The notes below the pieces were generated by a model, which did not search any database, was not told the origin of the DNA, and was given only the letters and a program-made list of their open reading frames with translations. A program made the translations under genes and the position numbers. A stretch of 16,886 nucleotides of DNA. Source: DAOOVD01 sp035369845 (GTDB taxonomy: Bacteria; Bacillota; Desulfotomaculia; Desulfotomaculales; Pelotomaculaceae). The DNA is taken from the NCBI GenBank assembly GCA_035369845.1, contig DAOOVD010000052.1, positions 1 through 16,886 of the forward strand. Reading direction: 5' to 3'. Shown piece after piece: positions 6,676 to 12,855 of this stretch. Within the stretch, counting starts at the first letter, position 1. The number at the start of each line of letters is the position of its first letter.

Positions 6676-7221
6676 CTATTTGCGGGATTTTATGTACTCC
6701 AGCAAGCCTTTTAATGATGCAGCGATCAATATGTAAATCGGAAAAGAATAAATAAATTTCCATTTGTATATCTGATAGAAGCCCAGCTTTATTATAGCAG
6801 GCTCAACAACAAAGGAGTACGCGGCAGATGCCAGAATATTAGCGATAATAAATTGCGTCCATTTTGGGCAGTATTGATAGATGAGCATATAAGCGACAGG
6901 TAATCCAGCAAAATCAAACGATAATAAACTGGGGAACAGCGGTATTAATTTTACGGGATAAGCCCAGAAAAGCAGTTCATTACCCATTCTGTCAAACAGA
7001 GTGGATACAATCAGAACAAGCAGTCCAAAAGCAAGAATATCCGTTATGCGCTTTTTGTCTGCCAACTTCCACCAAATAACCCATGGAAGGATGAATAAAA
7101 CTAATTGAAGCCACCACAAAGGAGAAAATAATTCCTCGTTAATCCAGTGATTTATTTTTATATCCGTAAGCTCTTTTTGCAGTTCCAATACCCTTTCCAT
7201 AAAAGGGTCTATGTTATTCAT
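6676..7221 (-). CDS. CBO0543-family membrane protein
   Basis: The 181 residues begin with a short hydrophilic helix (about 1-28, ELQKELTDIKINHWINEELF). About five hydrophobic segments follow (roughly 36-50, 60-76, 84-102, 125-142 and 155-172). Landmarks shared with the CBO0543 family are WWLQLVLFILPWVIWWKLADKKR, the DRMGNELLFWAYPVKLIPL stretch, SFDFAGLPVAYMLIYQYCPKW, and KWKFIYSFPIYI near the end. The function is unknown; the family is frequent in spore-forming Firmicutes. The start codon at 7221 has only a weak AAAGG site. The base composition is AT-rich compared with neighbours, and the gene is monocistronic. Confidence 0.82.
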   Translation of the reverse strand: MNNIDPFMERVLELQKELTDIKINHWINEELFSPLWWLQLVLFILPWVIWWKLADKKRITDILAFGLLVLIVSTLFDRMGNELLFWAYPVKLIPLFPSLLSFDFAGLPVAYMLIYQYCPKWTQFIIANILASAAYSFVVEPAIIKLGFYQIYKWKFIYSFPIYILIAASLKGLLEYIKSRK

Positions 7222-7282
7222 CTATTATTTGCCTTTCTGTTGGACTCTCCCCATAGTCTGCCCGTCCGGAAACATATTATGA

Positions 7283-7432
7283 GGCTGTCGAAGGTTTAAA
7301 CGGCATGCGCTTTCAAACCAAAACTTGCTGACTGACGAAGTTTTAAGCGAATACAAGCTGATGAAACCTGAAATGGGCATCTTGACGATAATTATTTCAT
7401 ATTGCACTGCGCTGCTGGATAATAATATTTAA
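7283..7432 (+). other. Possible decayed reading frame in the yedF upstream spacer
   Basis: The 285-bp spacer between the CBO0543 gene and yedF holds an open frame of about 49 codons after a stop at 7280-7282. It includes LLTDEVLSEYKLMKPEMGI and ends at TAA 7430-7432. The composition is protein-like, but there is no convincing start or ribosome site. An opposite-strand 60-codon frame (7407-7225) looks like its shadow. I recognise no family. The rest of the spacer is AT-rich and presumably carries the yedF promoter, which I cannot place with confidence. Confidence 0.25.
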
Positions 7433-7506
7433 TGAATACAATAGAGGTATTTAATTCTTAATACAGTATAGAAGATTTAATAAAAAATGAATAAGGGGAT
7501 GCTGTT

Positions 7507-8115
7507 ATGAGCGCAAAGGTGGTTGACTGCCGCGGCTTGGCCTGTCCGCAACCGGTCATTGAAACGAAGAAGGCGATTGAGAGCGGCGGGGAAAGAAATA
7601 TTCTGGTCATAGTCGACAACCCGGCTGCCAGGGATAATGTGACGCGGTTCGCCGGCAACGCCGGGTACAACGTGGGGGTGGAAGAGAAAGAAGACTGCTA
7701 TTATCTCAGCCTGACCGCCCCGGCAGGCGGGGAGCCTGCCGCAGAAGCTGAAAAAAGCGTTACGGCATGCAGCGAAACGGACGGCACAGTATACTTTGTA
7801 ATTACAAACGCTCTCGGCCAGGGTTCCCCGGATTTGGGCGAAGTGCTGATGAAGAGCTTTATCAATACTCTTGCGGAGCAGGGGCAGCCCAGGGCAATGC
7901 TTTTTCTGAATACCGGGGTGTACCTGACCGTGGAGGGGTCTCCGGTTCTCGACAAATTAAAGGAACTTGCCGGCAGGGGAACGGAAATGCTTGTCTGCGG
8001 AACCTGTCTCAATTACTACAAGGTGATGGATAAACTGGCTGTGGGTGTTGTTTCCAACATGTACGAAATTCACAGCCGCCTGACCGGACCGTACAGGGTC
8101 GTTACGGTAGGGTAG
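7507..8115 (+). CDS. yedF: YedF-like protein: TusA sulfurtransferase domain fused to a DsrE-like domain
   Basis: The 202 residues start at ATG 7507 after AAGGGG (7493-7498). Residues about 4-70 are a TusA/SirA domain: DCRGLACPQPVIETKKA with the CPxP motif at 13-16, whose Cys13 carries persulfide or selenide in this family. Residues about 95-200 form a DsrE/DsrF-like domain (VYFVITNALGQGSPDLGEVLMKSF) with a LVCGTCLNYY cysteine pair near 163-166. The two-domain layout is that of the selenium-metabolism protein YedF, often found with selD or selenocysteine genes. No such gene lies beside it here, so the selenium role rests on family alone, and a general sulfur relay is possible. It appears to be a single-gene unit. 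Confidence 0.88.
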   Translation: MSAKVVDCRGLACPQPVIETKKAIESGGERNILVIVDNPAARDNVTRFAGNAGYNVGVEEKEDCYYLSLTAPAGGEPAAEAEKSVTACSETDGTVYFVITNALGQGSPDLGEVLMKSFINTLAEQGQPRAMLFLNTGVYLTVEGSPVLDKLKELAGRGTEMLVCGTCLNYYKVMDKLAVGVVSNMYEIHSRLTGPYRVVTVG

Positions 8116-8157
8116 AAAGAGGTTTTTCATAGGTCCCAAAACTGAAACAAATCATAA

Positions 8158-8186
8158 TTGACAAATTCAGGGGGACAGCTTATAAT
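8158..8186 (+). promoter_or_regulatory. Consensus sigma-A promoter of sdpR-sdpI
   Basis: TTGACA (8158-8163), exactly 17 bp, then TATAAT (8181-8186): a full consensus promoter. Such strength only makes sense under tight repression, which the adjoining dyad could provide. Confidence 0.85.
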
Positions 8187-8187
8187 A

Positions 8188-8211
8188 ATATTTAGATATT
8201 TATCTAAATAT
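8188..8211. promoter_or_regulatory. ArsR/SdpR-type operator, 11-bp perfect inverted repeat
   Basis: ATATTTAGATA (8188-8198) and TATCTAAATAT (8201-8211) are exact reverse complements with a 2-bp centre, beginning 2 bases after the -10 box and so covering the transcription start. This is the n-2-n dyad geometry of ArsR/SmtB-family operators. The sequence is seen; binding by the product of the next gene is inferred. Confidence 0.8.
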
Positions 8212-8233
8212 ATAAATAAGGAGGAGGTGGAGT

Positions 8234-8503
8234 TTGGTCAGCTTGACTTTCAAAGCTCTCGCCGATCCAACAAGGAGGGAAATATTAAAGCTGCTGCGGG
8301 AGCGTGACATGACTGCCGGTGAAATTGCGGACCATTTTGCCATCTCGAAACCCAGCATCTCGCATCACCTGAACATATTGAAACAAGCACGGTTGATCCT
8401 GGATGAGCGTAAGGGACAGTTTATTTACTATTCATTGAACACGACGGTATTTCAGGAAATAATAGGGTGGTTTGCCGGGATAACAGGCAGAAGGGAAGAT
8501 TGA
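8234..8503 (+). CDS. sdpR: ArsR-family repressor, SdpR-like
   Basis: The 89 residues start at TTG 8234 behind a very strong AAGGAGGAGGTGG site. The winged helix is compact: FKALADPTRREILKLLRE at about 5-22, then MTAGEIADHFAISKPSISHHLNILKQARLI (recognition helix about 43-56) and the wing DERKGQFIYYSLN. The metal-binding ELCVCDL motif of ArsR/SmtB sensors is absent and there is no cysteine at all, which fits the SdpR/autorepressor branch. The stop is 6 bp before sdpI, so the two genes form one unit. It should repress its own promoter through the dyad at 8188-8211, with release depending on membrane SdpI, as known for Bacillus subtilis SdpR/SdpI. Confidence 0.85.
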   Translation: MVSLTFKALADPTRREILKLLRERDMTAGEIADHFAISKPSISHHLNILKQARLILDERKGQFIYYSLNTTVFQEIIGWFAGITGRRED

Positions 8504-8509
8504 CACGGG

Positions 8510-9187
8510 ATGAAAGAAAAAGAAAACAGCTTGGGGTTCCGGGACGTTTTAAGAGACTGGCCGGTTGTAATTTTGATACTGGGCAGCCTTGTCGCCGGAT
8601 TGTTCGTGTACCCGTACCTGCCGGAAAGGGTACCCAGCCACTGGAACATCAGGGGTGAGGTGGACGCTTACTCTTCCCGCTTCTGGGGTGCATTCGGCAT
8701 TCCCCTGATGACGGCCGGAATTTATATATTGATGGGGCTCCTGCCCTTGATCGATCCGCGCAGGCAAAATTACCGGAAATTTACCGGGGCTTACCGGGTA
8801 TTGAAAGCCGTGCTTGCACTTTATATGACAGGTTTATACGTTGTGGTCATATTGAGCTCGCTCGGCCGGCAAATTCCTGTTGATAAAGCGGTGATAGGCG
8901 GCGTCGGGCTTTTGTTTATTGTAATTGGAAATTACATGGGACAGTTCAGGCATAACTACTTTGTAGGTATAAGAACACCCTGGACTCTGGCCGACGAGCA
9001 GGTCTGGCGAAAGACTCACCGGATGGGCGGAAAGGTTTGGGTGCTTGCGGGGTTTCTCGGGCTGGCTGCCGCTTTATTCAGCGGAACGGCCGGCGCCGTT
9101 ATACTGGGCATATCTATCTGTATTGCCGTAATCGTTCCCGTGCTCTATTCCTGCCTGGAGTTCAGGAGAATAAGAAAAAAACGGTGA
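8510..9187 (+). CDS. sdpI: SdpI-family immunity/signal membrane protein (DUF1648 plus SdpI domain)
   Basis: The 225 residues have about six membrane segments. The DUF1648 motif PSHWNIRGEVDAYSSRFWG lies near 42-60 and the SdpI signature GIRTPWTLADEQVWRKTH near 152-169, which is full family length. In B. subtilis, SdpI protects against the SdpC toxin and also sequesters SdpR at the membrane when toxin is present. Here only sdpR and sdpI are present; no sdpABC-like toxin genes lie within the window on either side. The protein may therefore guard against foreign toxins or respond to another envelope signal. The start at ATG 8510 is directly coupled to sdpR. Confidence 0.88.
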   Translation: MKEKENSLGFRDVLRDWPVVILILGSLVAGLFVYPYLPERVPSHWNIRGEVDAYSSRFWGAFGIPLMTAGIYILMGLLPLIDPRRQNYRKFTGAYRVLKAVLALYMTGLYVVVILSSLGRQIPVDKAVIGGVGLLFIVIGNYMGQFRHNYFVGIRTPWTLADEQVWRKTHRMGGKVWVLAGFLGLAAALFSGTAGAVILGISICIAVIVPVLYSCLEFRRIRKKR

Positions 9188-9264
9188 CCGACTCCTGAAA
9201 TGGTGATTGCGAAGTGCGGGAATGCCCTCATATATTTTAGTGGAGCCCAGGCAAATAATACCAC

Positions 9265-9293
9265 TTTACCCGAACATATGTTTGATATATAAT
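9265..9293 (+). promoter_or_regulatory. Candidate dinB promoter
   Basis: TTTACC (9265-9270), a 17-bp spacer and a perfect TATAAT (9288-9293). The spacer contains a complete LexA box, so occupancy by LexA would exclude polymerase. Confidence 0.7.
9271..9284. promoter_or_regulatory. LexA (DinR) box 1
   Basis: CGAACATATGTTTG matches every position of the Firmicutes consensus CGAACRNRYGTTYG and lies between the -35 and -10 boxes of dinB. Confidence 0.88.
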
Positions 9294-9297
9294 AATA

Positions 9298-9311
9298 AGA
9301 ACAAATGTTCG
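9298..9311. promoter_or_regulatory. LexA (DinR) box 2
   Basis: AGAACAAATGTTCG matches the LexA consensus at 13 of 14 positions, with an intact GAAC-N4-GTTC core. It lies just after the -10 box and touches the GGGAGG ribosome site, 27 bp (centre to centre) from box 1. Confidence 0.82.
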
Positions 9312-9321
9312 GGAGGTTTTT

Positions 9322-10515
9322 ATGCACTGCCCTATTTTACTTGCGGATATGAATGCTTTTTACGCCAGCGTACACCAGACCATGGATCCCGCTCTCAGGG
9401 GGAAACCGGTGATCGTCGGCGGCGACCCGGCCAAGCGCCACGGCATTGTTCTGGCGGCCTCGTACGAAGCCAAGGCCTTCGGGGTAAAAACCGGCATGGC
9501 CGTTTGGGAGGCGAGGGAACTCTGCCCGCACGGCATTTTTCTCAAGCCCGCACACGGCCACTATATCAATTTTTCAGCCCGGATTGTAAAAATCATGAAA
9601 GATTTTAGCCCCATGGTGGAGCCTTTTTCCATCGACGAGGCTTTTATGGACGTTTCCGGTTGTGATCAACTCTTCGGCTCTTCGGTGGACATTGCCTTGA
9701 AACTGAAGGCAAGAGTAAAGAAGGAGGTGGGGGTGCTGTGCAGCGTCGGAATCGGTCCCAACAAACTGCTGGCCAAAATGGCGTCCGGCATGCAGAAGCC
9801 GGACGGCCTTACCCTCATGGACTTCCCCGACGTTCCGGCCAAAATGTGGCCCCTCCCGGTCCGGGAGCTTTTCGGGGTGGGCTTCCGCATGGAAAAAAGG
9901 CTCCGGGACCTGAACATTCACACCATCAGGGATCTTGCCCGTTATCCTTTGTCCGTTCTGCAGAAAAGGTTCGGCCTGGTGGGGCACGTCCTTCACCTGT
10001 CGGCAAACGGCATTGACTACAGCCCCGTTGACCCTCATTCCCTGGACAGGGTCAAGTCGATCGGGCATCAAATTACCCTTCCCAGGGATTACCGCGGCTA
10101 TAGTGAAATCAAGGTTGTTATTCTGGAGCTCTCTGAAATTGTCTGCCGGAGGGTGCGCCTGGGAGGGTATGTGGGCAGGACTGTCAGACTTGCTTTAAAG
10201 GACGCTGATTTTTTATGGATGTCCCGCGCCCGCACCCTGGCCTTTCCGACTGCTTTTGCGGGAGATGTCTGCCGGGCGGCCGTCGAGTTGCTCTATCGCC
10301 ACTGGCCGGCCTGGAAGCCGGTCAGGATGGTGGGAGTGTCCCTGGCGGGGCTGGTTAAAAGTACCGCGGAACAGGTGGACCTGTTGGGGGAAGATGAAAG
10401 GAACCGCCGCCTTTACGCGGCCTGCGACCGCGTAAAAGACCGTTTCGGCGAGCAAAGCCTCCTGAGAGCCGTATCCCTGACCCCTGACGGCATTCTCCGC
10501 GACCGGGGGAGGTAA
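9322..10515 (+). CDS. dinB: DNA polymerase IV, Y-family translesion polymerase
   Basis: The 397-residue Y-family polymerase is expected to copy past damaged bases during the SOS response. The start ATG 9322 follows GGGAGG. Catalytic residues are in place: Asp9 in LADMNAFYASV and Asp105-Glu106 in FSIDEAFMDVSG, with Tyr14 as steric gate. The DMN instead of DMD motif is that of the Gram-positive UvrX/YqjW-type branch. The thumb HhH region (VRELFGVGFRMEKRLRDLNIHTIRDLARYP, split by turns) spans about 180-212, and the little-finger domain spans about 240-350. QVDLL near 365 resembles the QLxLF beta-clamp binding motif. Transcription is very likely under LexA control from the two boxes upstream. The next gene follows by 7 bp. 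Confidence 0.95.
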   Translation: MHCPILLADMNAFYASVHQTMDPALRGKPVIVGGDPAKRHGIVLAASYEAKAFGVKTGMAVWEARELCPHGIFLKPAHGHYINFSARIVKIMKDFSPMVEPFSIDEAFMDVSGCDQLFGSSVDIALKLKARVKKEVGVLCSVGIGPNKLLAKMASGMQKPDGLTLMDFPDVPAKMWPLPVRELFGVGFRMEKRLRDLNIHTIRDLARYPLSVLQKRFGLVGHVLHLSANGIDYSPVDPHSLDRVKSIGHQITLPRDYRGYSEIKVVILELSEIVCRRVRLGGYVGRTVRLALKDADFLWMSRARTLAFPTAFAGDVCRAAVELLYRHWPAWKPVRMVGVSLAGLVKSTAEQVDLLGEDERNRRLYAACDRVKDRFGEQSLLRAVSLTPDGILRDRGR

Positions 10516-10522
10516 GCCGGGC

Positions 10523-10849
10523 ATGGCCAACATTCGCGACTACTACCGGAAGAATTTTCTCTATGAGGGACACCGTCTTATGCTTCCGGAACTGCGGGAC
10601 AAGGTTGTTCACACCTGTTCGCGGTGCAAATTTTTTGTTTGGGTTCAGGGGAGAGCCGGGGTCAGGCCGGGTTGCGCAGCGCTTATTCCGCGGTATGCCA
10701 GCCTGGCCGGGAGAGTTCCGGAGGAGCTCGGGGTGACTGATGTGCTGAAAGAGGTGGGGAAGGACGGTCTGCGGAGGGTCCTGGCGGGAGCGGAGCCCTG
10801 CGGTCAGGCCTGCGGGCTGTTTCACCCCAGGAGTCCGGGCGGTGACTGA
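10523..10849 (+). CDS. Small Cys-rich protein in the dinB operon, family not recognised
   Basis: The 108 residues start at ATG 10523, 7 bp after dinB, with GGGGGAGG over the dinB stop region as ribosome site. Conserved-looking metal ligands are His30, Cys32 and Cys35 (HTCSRCKFF), Cys51 (RPGC), Cys93 and Cys97 (CGQAC) and His101. Five Cys plus His could hold zinc or an iron-sulfur cluster. The N-terminus (MANIRDYYRKNFLYEGHRLMLPELRDKV) is basic and amphipathic. It is soluble, with no signal peptide. Tight linkage means it is probably induced with the polymerase in the SOS response. A role as polymerase accessory or DNA-damage protein is plausible but unproven. Confidence 0.75.
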   Translation: MANIRDYYRKNFLYEGHRLMLPELRDKVVHTCSRCKFFVWVQGRAGVRPGCAALIPRYASLAGRVPEELGVTDVLKEVGKDGLRRVLAGAEPCGQACGLFHPRSPGGD

Positions 10850-10890
10850 TTGAAATTTGGTTTCGCGAACTGTCTGAGACTTATAATACC

Positions 10891-11865
10891 TTGGAAGGGA
10901 TGGATAATGAGTTGAAAATAATAGTGCTTGATCCCGGGCACGGCGGTTCGGATCCGGGAGCCGGCGGGTTCGGCCTCCGGGAGAAGGACCTTAATCTCGA
11001 CATAGCCCGGAGACTTAGGAATTTGCTCTGTTCTTACATGGTAAAAGTATATTTGACGAGGGATTCCGATACTGATGTCGGGTTGGGTGAGAGGGCGGCT
11101 TTTGCCAATAGCCTTGGTGCGGATTATTTTCTTTCGATACATGTTAACTCCGGTGGCGGCACCGGGTTCGAAAGCTATATTTACACCCGCGCCGGAAAAA
11201 CGGCGGAGACGTTGCGGGATGTGCTTCACTCTCATCTGGCATCTTTTTACGCCGGCGCCGGTTTTGTGGACCGGGGAAAGAAAAGGGCCGGTTTTTCAGT
11301 GCTGCGCCATACCGATATGCCCGCATGCCTGATTGAAAACCTGTTTATTGACTCAAAAGCTGATTCGGAAAGACTTTCGGATTTCTCTTTCAGAGAGTGC
11401 ATAGCGGGGGCTGTTTTAAACGGGCTCGTCAGTGCTTTTGATCTCAGGCCTGCCGGCGAATGGAACCCCGCGGAGGAGATAGGAAAACTGAAAAACGCAG
11501 GACTGATATCATCGCATCATCAGGTGACGGAAAAAGTCTTATGGGGAATGTTTGCCGCTGTAATCAACCGCTGCCGGGGAAGAAGCTCCGTTTCAGACCC
11601 GTGGGACCCGGCCGGCGAGGTCATGAAGCTGAAACTGGACGGCTTGATATTCTCTGAGCACGGTTTTGAAACTGAGGTGCCGTGGGGGGAGTTTGCAACG
11701 GTGTTGAACCGGCTGCGCGGTTTAGCAAGTACAAACCCGTGGGATCCCGGCCGCGAGATTGAAAGACTGATGGCGGACGGGCTGATCAATTCAAGCCATG
11801 ATCCGGCTTCGACGCTGAACTGGGGGGAGTTCGCAACGGTGTTGAACCGGGTGCGGGGAGCATGA
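10891..11865 (+). CDS. N-acetylmuramoyl-L-alanine amidase (Amidase_3) with three C-terminal repeats
   Basis: This zinc amidase cleaves the bond between MurNAc and L-Ala of peptidoglycan. With TTG 10891 it is 324 residues; ATG 10900 or TTG 10912 are alternatives, and the GGAAGGG at 10893-10899 favours 10912. The Amidase_3 residues are complete: His17 (DPGHGGSDPGA), Glu31 (REKDLNLD), His84 (LSIHVNS) and catalytic Glu149 (LIENLFID). From about 190 come three repeats of about 46 residues with the pattern W(N/D)P..E...L...GLI.S.H......WG.FA.V.NR.RG, like the wall-binding tails of phage endolysins. There is no signal peptide, so it would act after cytoplasmic release, as endolysins and mother-cell lysins do. 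It lies 41 bp after the Cys-rich gene and could belong to the SOS unit. Confidence 0.9.
   Translation: MEGMDNELKIIVLDPGHGGSDPGAGGFGLREKDLNLDIARRLRNLLCSYMVKVYLTRDSDTDVGLGERAAFANSLGADYFLSIHVNSGGGTGFESYIYTRAGKTAETLRDVLHSHLASFYAGAGFVDRGKKRAGFSVLRHTDMPACLIENLFIDSKADSERLSDFSFRECIAGAVLNGLVSAFDLRPAGEWNPAEEIGKLKNAGLISSHHQVTEKVLWGMFAAVINRCRGRSSVSDPWDPAGEVMKLKLDGLIFSEHGFETEVPWGEFATVLNRLRGLASTNPWDPGREIERLMADGLINSSHDPASTLNWGEFATVLNRVRGA
11461..11862 (+). repeat. Three tandem protein repeats in the amidase tail
   Basis: Repeat units begin at codons for Trp191, Trp238 and Trp284 (DNA about 11461, 11602 and 11740). Units two and three keep near-identical DNA at their ends (GCAACGGTGTTGAACCGG at both copies near 11694 and 11833), which points to recent duplication or gene conversion. 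Confidence 0.8.
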
Positions 11866-11879
11866 GCCAAGTGGAGTCA

Positions 11880-11902
11880 CGCTTAAATAAAGCGGGATTT
11901 TT
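11880..11902 (+). terminator. Weak candidate terminator after the amidase
   Basis: CGCTT (11880-11884), loop AAATA, AAGCG (11890-11894), then GGA and five Ts. The stem is short and AT-rich, so termination would be partial at best. Confidence 0.35.
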
Positions 11903-11965
11903 GGGGGCGCCGTTCTGTGCCGCTCGTGACTGCGCATTCGCGGCCGGCACGGTTTGACCGAAAAA

Positions 11966-12041
11966 TTAACTTAAAATTAATGATTTTATAATGGTCCGTT
12001 AAACTGAAAATAACAGGTTCTTAACCAACCCGGTATATAGT
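11966..12041 (+). promoter_or_regulatory. Pho-box array and -10 upstream of phoP
   Basis: Six hexamers lie in exact 11-bp phase: TTAACT 11966, TTAATG 11977, ATAATG 11988, TTAAAC 11999, ATAACA 12010 and TTAACC 12021. They match the TTAACA-type repeats bound by PhoP-family regulators, which are read once per helical turn. TATAGT at 12036-12041 is a -10 candidate 9 bp after the last box, with no good -35 needed. A TATAAT at 11987-11992 inside the array could be a second, repressible promoter. Together this suggests that phoP is autoregulated. The rest of the 11866-12050 spacer holds only the weak terminator and a GC-rich stretch. Confidence 0.72.
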
Positions 12042-12050
12042 GTTGGTGAG

Positions 12051-12770
12051 GTGGTGGAGAACGTGCCGCTGATCCTGGTTGTGGACGACGAGGAGAATAT
12101 TCTGCAGCTTTTGAAGTTCAACCTTTCCAAAGAGGGTTACCAGGTGATCGGAGTGGATAACGGCCGCGATGCCGTTCGGATAGCCGGAGAGGAAAAACCC
12201 GATCTGATTATCCTGGATATCATGCTTCCGGAAATGGATGGCTATGATGTGCTCCGGAGCTTCAAGACCAACCGGGAAACAGCCGCTATCCCGGTGATCA
12301 TGTTGAGCGCCAGGGGGGAGGAACTGGAGAAGGTGCTGGGTCTGGAACTGGGGGCGGACGACTATATTACGAAGCCGTTTTCTCCCAGGGAGTTCATGGC
12401 CAGGGTCAAGGTCCACCTGCGCCGCAAAGAATTGTCGAGTTGCGGGGAAGGGGAAAAAACCGGAAATGAAATCAGGATCGGCCGGCTGGTCATAAAGCCG
12501 GAAAAATATGAAGCAGTTCTGGACGGAAAAAAACTGGAGCTTACCCCTAAGGAGTTTGAACTGCTTAACCTTCTGGCAGTCAACCCCGGCCGGGTTTTTA
12601 CCAGGGATGTCCTGCTGGAAAAGATCTGGGGGTACGACTGCGTGCGGGAGACGCGTACCATAGACGTGCACATCCGGTACCTCCGCCAGAAGATTGAAAG
12701 AGATCCCGCCGCTCCGGAGTACATCGAAACGGTGCGTGGGGTGGGCTACCGCTTCCGGGAAAAAGGCTGA
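12051..12770 (+). CDS. phoP: OmpR/PhoB-family response regulator, PhoP-like
   Basis: The gene gives 239 residues from GTG 12051. GTG 12063 (starting at PLILVVDDE) fits homologue length better and leaves a normal leader after the -10 at 12036. The receiver domain has the acidic pair Asp12-Asp13, phosphoacceptor Asp56 (LIILDIMLPEMDG), a Ser in IMLSARGEE and Lys in YITKPF. The winged-helix domain follows at about 140-238, with LTPKEFELLNLL, the recognition segment VRETRTIDVHIRYLRQKIE (19 residues) and the end VRGVGYRF. Adjacency to pst genes and Pho-box arrays marks it as the phosphate-starvation regulator. Its partner kinase gene phoR, usually next door, is not in the window; pstC follows after 85 bp instead. 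Confidence 0.9.
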   Translation: MVENVPLILVVDDEENILQLLKFNLSKEGYQVIGVDNGRDAVRIAGEEKPDLIILDIMLPEMDGYDVLRSFKTNRETAAIPVIMLSARGEELEKVLGLELGADDYITKPFSPREFMARVKVHLRRKELSSCGEGEKTGNEIRIGRLVIKPEKYEAVLDGKKLELTPKEFELLNLLAVNPGRVFTRDVLLEKIWGYDCVRETRTIDVHIRYLRQKIERDPAAPEYIETVRGVGYRFREKG

Positions 12771-12855
12771 AAACAGTGTTTTATATACGGTGATATTCCC
12801 GGGAACAGGGGGCGGTTGACGGATTGCCCGCTATTGAAACAGAAGGTGAGTTTAC

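Noticed and set aside
8104..8157. Terminator between yedF and sdpR
   Set aside because: No stem followed by a T-run is visible; only short AT-rich DNA.
9574..10071. 165-codon minus-strand frame inside dinB
   Set aside because: It is antisense to a polymerase with every catalytic motif intact; a shadow created by codon bias.
10882..10887. TATAAT upstream of the amidase as a promoter
   Set aside because: No acceptable -35 at 16-19 bp; the nearest TTGAAA is 26 bp away. A separate amidase promoter is therefore not supported, though not excluded.
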